From an uncultured Clostridia bacterium (lineage in GTDB: Bacteria; Bacillota; Clostridia; Peptostreptococcales; Anaerovoracaceae): 63,763 nucleotides of DNA. Position 1 is the stretch's first letter, and every line of letters begins with the position of its first letter. The stretch covers positions 1 through 63,763 of the forward strand of contig CALXBQ010000060.1 of NCBI GenBank assembly GCA_944386595.1, given 5' to 3'. The position numbers were made by a program, and so were the translations under genes. The notes under the pieces were generated by a model. The model was not told the DNA's origin. It worked only from the letters and a program-made list of their open reading frames with translations, and did no database searches. Below, one piece after another: positions 61,180-63,763 of the stretch.

Positions 61180-61241
61180 TCAGATATAACTGATGAAATT
61201 GGAATATTTAAGTTGAATTTCAGTTATAACTGATATATACT
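61180..61241 (+). promoter_or_regulatory. Promoter of the AAA ATPase with palindromic operators
   Basis: TTGAAT (61213-61218), 17 bp, TATACT (61236-61241). The spacer holds the perfect palindrome TCAGTTATAACTGA (61220-61233). A second copy with one change (TCAGATATAACTGA) lies 40 bp upstream at 61180-61193. Confidence 0.75.
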
Positions 61242-61273
61242 TAATTTAATAGCGAAAGGGAGGTCGTATCTTT

Positions 61274-62488
61274 ATGATTAAGCGTGAACTCTATATGAAC
61301 CGCATTCGTCCATTCATCGGGGGAGAGCTGATCAAAATCATGACCGGCATTCGCCGCTGCGGTAAATCGGTGATGCTAGAGCTTATCAAAGGTGAACTCA
61401 CTGAATCCGGCGTTTCCCCATCCAACATGATTGCAATCAATTTTGAAGATATGCGTTACTCTCATCTGCAGACCGCAACGGCACTTCATGATGAAATTAT
61501 GAACCTTGCCGAAAATATTGACGGAAAAGTATATCTGTTCTTCGACGAAATCCAGGAGGTAGATGGCTGGGAAAAGTGTGTAAATTCTCTGCGGGTAGCT
61601 CTGGATTGCGATATATATATTACGGGTTCCAACGCAAAACTTCTGTCCGGTGAACTGGCCACCTATCTTGGCGGCAGGTATGTGGAATTTGTAATCTATC
61701 CGTTCTCCTTCACTGAATTTCTGGAACTGTATCAGACAATATCGCCGGGTGAGTCAGTACAGCAATGTTTCCAAAAATACCTGGTTGCCGGCGGAATGCC
61801 ATATTTGGCTAATCTTCGCTACGAAGAAGCCCCCTCACGGCAATATCTCACAGATCTGTTTAACTCTGTACAGCTCAAGGATATTGTAAGGCGAAACAAG
61901 ATTCGCGATGTTGATCTTCTGGAGCGTATCATCACATATATGACTGCTAACGTGGGCACCGTTTTCTCCGCATCCTCCCTGGTCAGATTTTTCAAAAGCG
62001 AACATCGGACTGTTGCGGTAGAAACGATCCTTAATTATATACGTTATTGTTGTGACGCATATCTCTTTTACCAGGTTAAACGTCAGGATTTGCATGGTAA
62101 GCAGATATTGGCCTCCAACGAAAAATACTATATCGCGGACCATGGTATCCGAGAAGCCGTATTCGGCGGAAATATGATGGATATCAACCTGATTCTTGAA
62201 AACATCGTCTACATGGAGCTTCTGAGGCGCGGATATTTTGTCACGATTGGCAGAACAGGGGAAAAAGAGATTGATTTCGTGTGCGAAAACAGAGGTGAAA
62301 AGCTTTACGTACAGGTTACGTATCTGCTTGCCTCTGAAGATACAATAAAAAGAGAATTCGGTGCTTACGACGCTATTTCGGATAACTTCCCAAAATACGT
62401 CGTTTCCCTTGATGAATTGGATATGAGTAGAAACGGAATCAAGCACAGGAACATCCGAGACTTCCTTTTGGCGGAAACATGGAATTAA
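61274..62488 (+). CDS. AAA/DUF4143-family ATPase
   Basis: 404 aa. N-terminal P-loop ATPase (Walker A GIRRCGKS, 25-32; Walker B VYLFFDEIQEVDGWE), the conserved ITGSNAKLLSGELATYLGGR, and the C-terminal DUF4143 restriction-endonuclease-like region (GEKEIDFVCE). The family is common, often mobile and of unclear function. The gene is more A/T-rich and codon-mixed than its neighbours, which suggests transfer. Strong AAAGGGAGG ribosome site. Confidence 0.93.
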   Translation: MIKRELYMNRIRPFIGGELIKIMTGIRRCGKSVMLELIKGELTESGVSPSNMIAINFEDMRYSHLQTATALHDEIMNLAENIDGKVYLFFDEIQEVDGWEKCVNSLRVALDCDIYITGSNAKLLSGELATYLGGRYVEFVIYPFSFTEFLELYQTISPGESVQQCFQKYLVAGGMPYLANLRYEEAPSRQYLTDLFNSVQLKDIVRRNKIRDVDLLERIITYMTANVGTVFSASSLVRFFKSEHRTVAVETILNYIRYCCDAYLFYQVKRQDLHGKQILASNEKYYIADHGIREAVFGGNMMDINLILENIVYMELLRRGYFVTIGRTGEKEIDFVCENRGEKLYVQVTYLLASEDTIKREFGAYDAISDNFPKYVVSLDELDMSRNGIKHRNIRDFLLAETWN

Positions 62489-62522
62489 CAGTAAGGTCAG
62501 ATATTGCAAGAGGCAGGATGAC

Positions 62523-63410
62523 ATGAAAAAAAGCAATTGGGGAAGAATTCTTCTCATTTTATCAACTATTATATGGGGCTGCGGCCTCGTCGCGCAGAAA
62601 AGCGGCATGGACTACCTGGGGCCGTTCTGGTTCACAGCCATAAGATGCACCCTGGGCGGCTTGTCTCTGTTTCCGCTGGTGTATTTTGCCGGTAAACGAA
62701 GGCTTCCAGATGAAAAAGAAAAGGCCGACAGGAAAACCACCGTAAAGGCATCCCTCATATGCGGTCTCGCCCTGTCCGCCCTGATTTTCTTTCAGCAGGT
62801 GGGAATTTCCTACACGTCGGTGGGAAAGGCCGGATTTATAACCGCTCTTTACATCATCATCACGCCTCTCCTTGAGAGGCTGCTGGGAAAGCGCATATCG
62901 AAATACATTTGGATAAGCGTCGTCATAGCTCTTGCGGGACTTTCCATGCTGACGCTGAGCAGCGGAGTAGAGAAGCTGACAATCGGCGATTTTCTCATGC
63001 TCTGCGGCGCTTTTGCCAACTCCGTTCAGATTCTCGCCATCGATAAATGGGTTCAAAAGGTGGATTCGGTGAAGCTGTCCTGCTATCAGTTTCTGGTAGT
63101 AGGCGCCGTCAACCTGCCTCTTGCCCTCATCTTTGAAACCTTTTCATGGGAGGCCGTTGTCGCAGGGGCAGTTCCCATCATATACGCCGGAATCTTTTCC
63201 TGCGGCATAGGATACACCCTTCAGGCCGTCGGACAGCAGTACACGCCGCCAAGTCAGACGTCTCTGCTCCTGTCTCTGGAAACGGTATTCACACTCCTTG
63301 CGGGAATGCTGTTCCTTAACGAGGTGATGACGGCAACGGAATATGCGGGATGCGCCGTAATGTTCGCAGCCATCATCCTGAGCCAGAAGCAGCCGGATAA
63401 GATAAAATAA
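62523..63410 (+). CDS. EamA/DMT-family transporter
   Basis: 295 aa with ten membrane helices in two EamA repeats (AQKSGMDYLGPFWFTAIRC...; GIGYTLQAVGQQYTPPSQTSLLLSLE). The substrate is unknown; relatives export amino acids or metabolites. It starts 34 bp after the ATPase gene and is followed by repeat array A4. Confidence 0.92.
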   Translation: MKKSNWGRILLILSTIIWGCGLVAQKSGMDYLGPFWFTAIRCTLGGLSLFPLVYFAGKRRLPDEKEKADRKTTVKASLICGLALSALIFFQQVGISYTSVGKAGFITALYIIITPLLERLLGKRISKYIWISVVIALAGLSMLTLSSGVEKLTIGDFLMLCGAFANSVQILAIDKWVQKVDSVKLSCYQFLVVGAVNLPLALIFETFSWEAVVAGAVPIIYAGIFSCGIGYTLQAVGQQYTPPSQTSLLLSLETVFTLLAGMLFLNEVMTATEYAGCAVMFAAIILSQKQPDKIK

Positions 63411-63427
63411 GGGCTGCATTCGGAAGA

Positions 63428-63633
63428 GTTATCCCTTAGAGCCCCGCTTCTACCAGGTATCGACATAGACATAGGGCCGTTATCCTTTTATCGCAAAATC
63501 TGCAAAAAAGGATAACGAATTTTAACCTTTTTGCAGCAAATCAAAAAAACAGGTATAACGCAGCCCCCTTATTTCATGGCTTTGTTATACCTGTTCGTTC
63601 ATTTTTAAAAAATTAGTATGAATTTCGTTATCC
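63428..63633. repeat. Degenerate 42-43-bp palindromic repeat array A4
   Basis: GTTATCC is at 63428, 63479 and 63627, and GGATAAC at 63510. AACAGGTATAAC (from 63548) forms a 12-bp perfect stem with GTTATACCTGTT (to 63595). TAAC words are 43 bp apart (63513, 63556) and GTTAT words 43 bp apart (63584, 63627). AAATCTGC lies at 63496 inside the GTTATCC/GGATAAC hairpin. The gap 63411-63693 has no gene. Confidence 0.7.
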
Positions 63634-63693
63634 TAAAAGTCAAGTCCAAATTTGTGTGTAAAATCATTATCAGGTAAATATTAATCTCTATCA

Positions 63694-63763
63694 TTAAGCT
63701 GCCTGCAGATATTGCGTCCTTGCTATCTCATGCAGCTTAATTTCTACTTTGTCGTCTATTTGA
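63694..63763 (-). CDS. C-terminal end of an unidentified gene cut by the window edge
   Basis: Reading in from the right edge on the minus strand, 22 codons (ending EIKLHEIARTQYLQAA) run to a TAA at 63696-63694. The composition looks like a protein end, but the stretch is too short to name. Confidence 0.4.
   Translation of the reverse strand, partial: QIDDKVEIKLHEIARTQYLQAA

Overview
The window looks like a chromosomal segment of an anaerobic Clostridia-type Bacillota. The signs are [FeFe]-hydrogenase maturation genes, a cdaA-cdaR-glmM-glmS cluster, a tryptophan T-box, CWB2 cell-wall modules, a long-form ribosome hibernation factor and strong AGGAGG ribosome sites. A family XIII/Anaerovoracaceae-like gut or oral anaerobe fits, but the genus cannot be fixed from sequence alone. 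No rRNA, prophage, insertion sequence or CRISPR array is visible.

Layout. 1-2.7 kb (minus): a secreted beta-helix protein cut by the left edge, translationally coupled to a TetR-type regulator. 3.0-5.2 kb (minus): nadE-murE. 5.3-9.1 kb (plus): hydE-hydG-hydF. 9.2-17.9 kb (minus): a sigma-54-controlled catabolic island made of a GPH-type transporter, a proline-racemase-family enzyme, a RocR-like enhancer-binding protein, an NhaC-family carrier, an argininosuccinate-lyase-like C-N/C-S lyase and an MmgE/PrpD protein. 18-25.8 kb (minus): cdaA-cdaR-glmM-glmS-ahcY-DUF436-membrane protein. 26-32 kb: a GNAT acetyltransferase, a 37-bp tandem repeat, hpf, a small acidic protein, and a large CWB2 surface protein behind an 11-G promoter spacer. 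32.1-39.8 kb (minus): a ten-gene Mrp/Mbh-like cation antiporter operon. 40-48 kb: sppA, an aminotransferase, a flavoprotein, a membrane-anchored XRE regulator, a lipoprotein, tatD and metG. 48-57.6 kb (minus): the long operon dnaE-pfkA-flavodoxin-rmuC-phosphoesterase-deoB-pdp. 57.7-63.4 kb (plus): a LysE-type exporter, a Trp T-box with TrpB2, trmO, tRNA-Ala(GGC), an AAA/DUF4143 ATPase and an EamA transporter.

Two things stand out. First, the 9.2-17.9 kb island has three near-identical sigma-54 promoters, three copies of a 14-bp putative enhancer, and an epimerase-like/lyase-like gene pair of the kind known from aminopolycarboxylate breakdown. I infer an undescribed, regulator-linked route that may release fumarate from an N- or S-succinyl compound. 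Its racemase-family member has Gly where the second catalytic Cys should be.

Second, four intergenic stretches (27.6-28.0, 31.75-32.04, 44.33-44.51 and 63.43-63.63 kb) are degenerate arrays with a shared pitch of about 42 bp. Each array has its own short word in both orientations (CCAA/TTGG, GGG/CCC within TTTTGGG, GTCAA/TTGAC, GTTATCC/GGATAAC). All four contain the octamer AAATCTGC, which in three of them sits in nearly the same place between the two arms of a hairpin. I know of no named element with this design.
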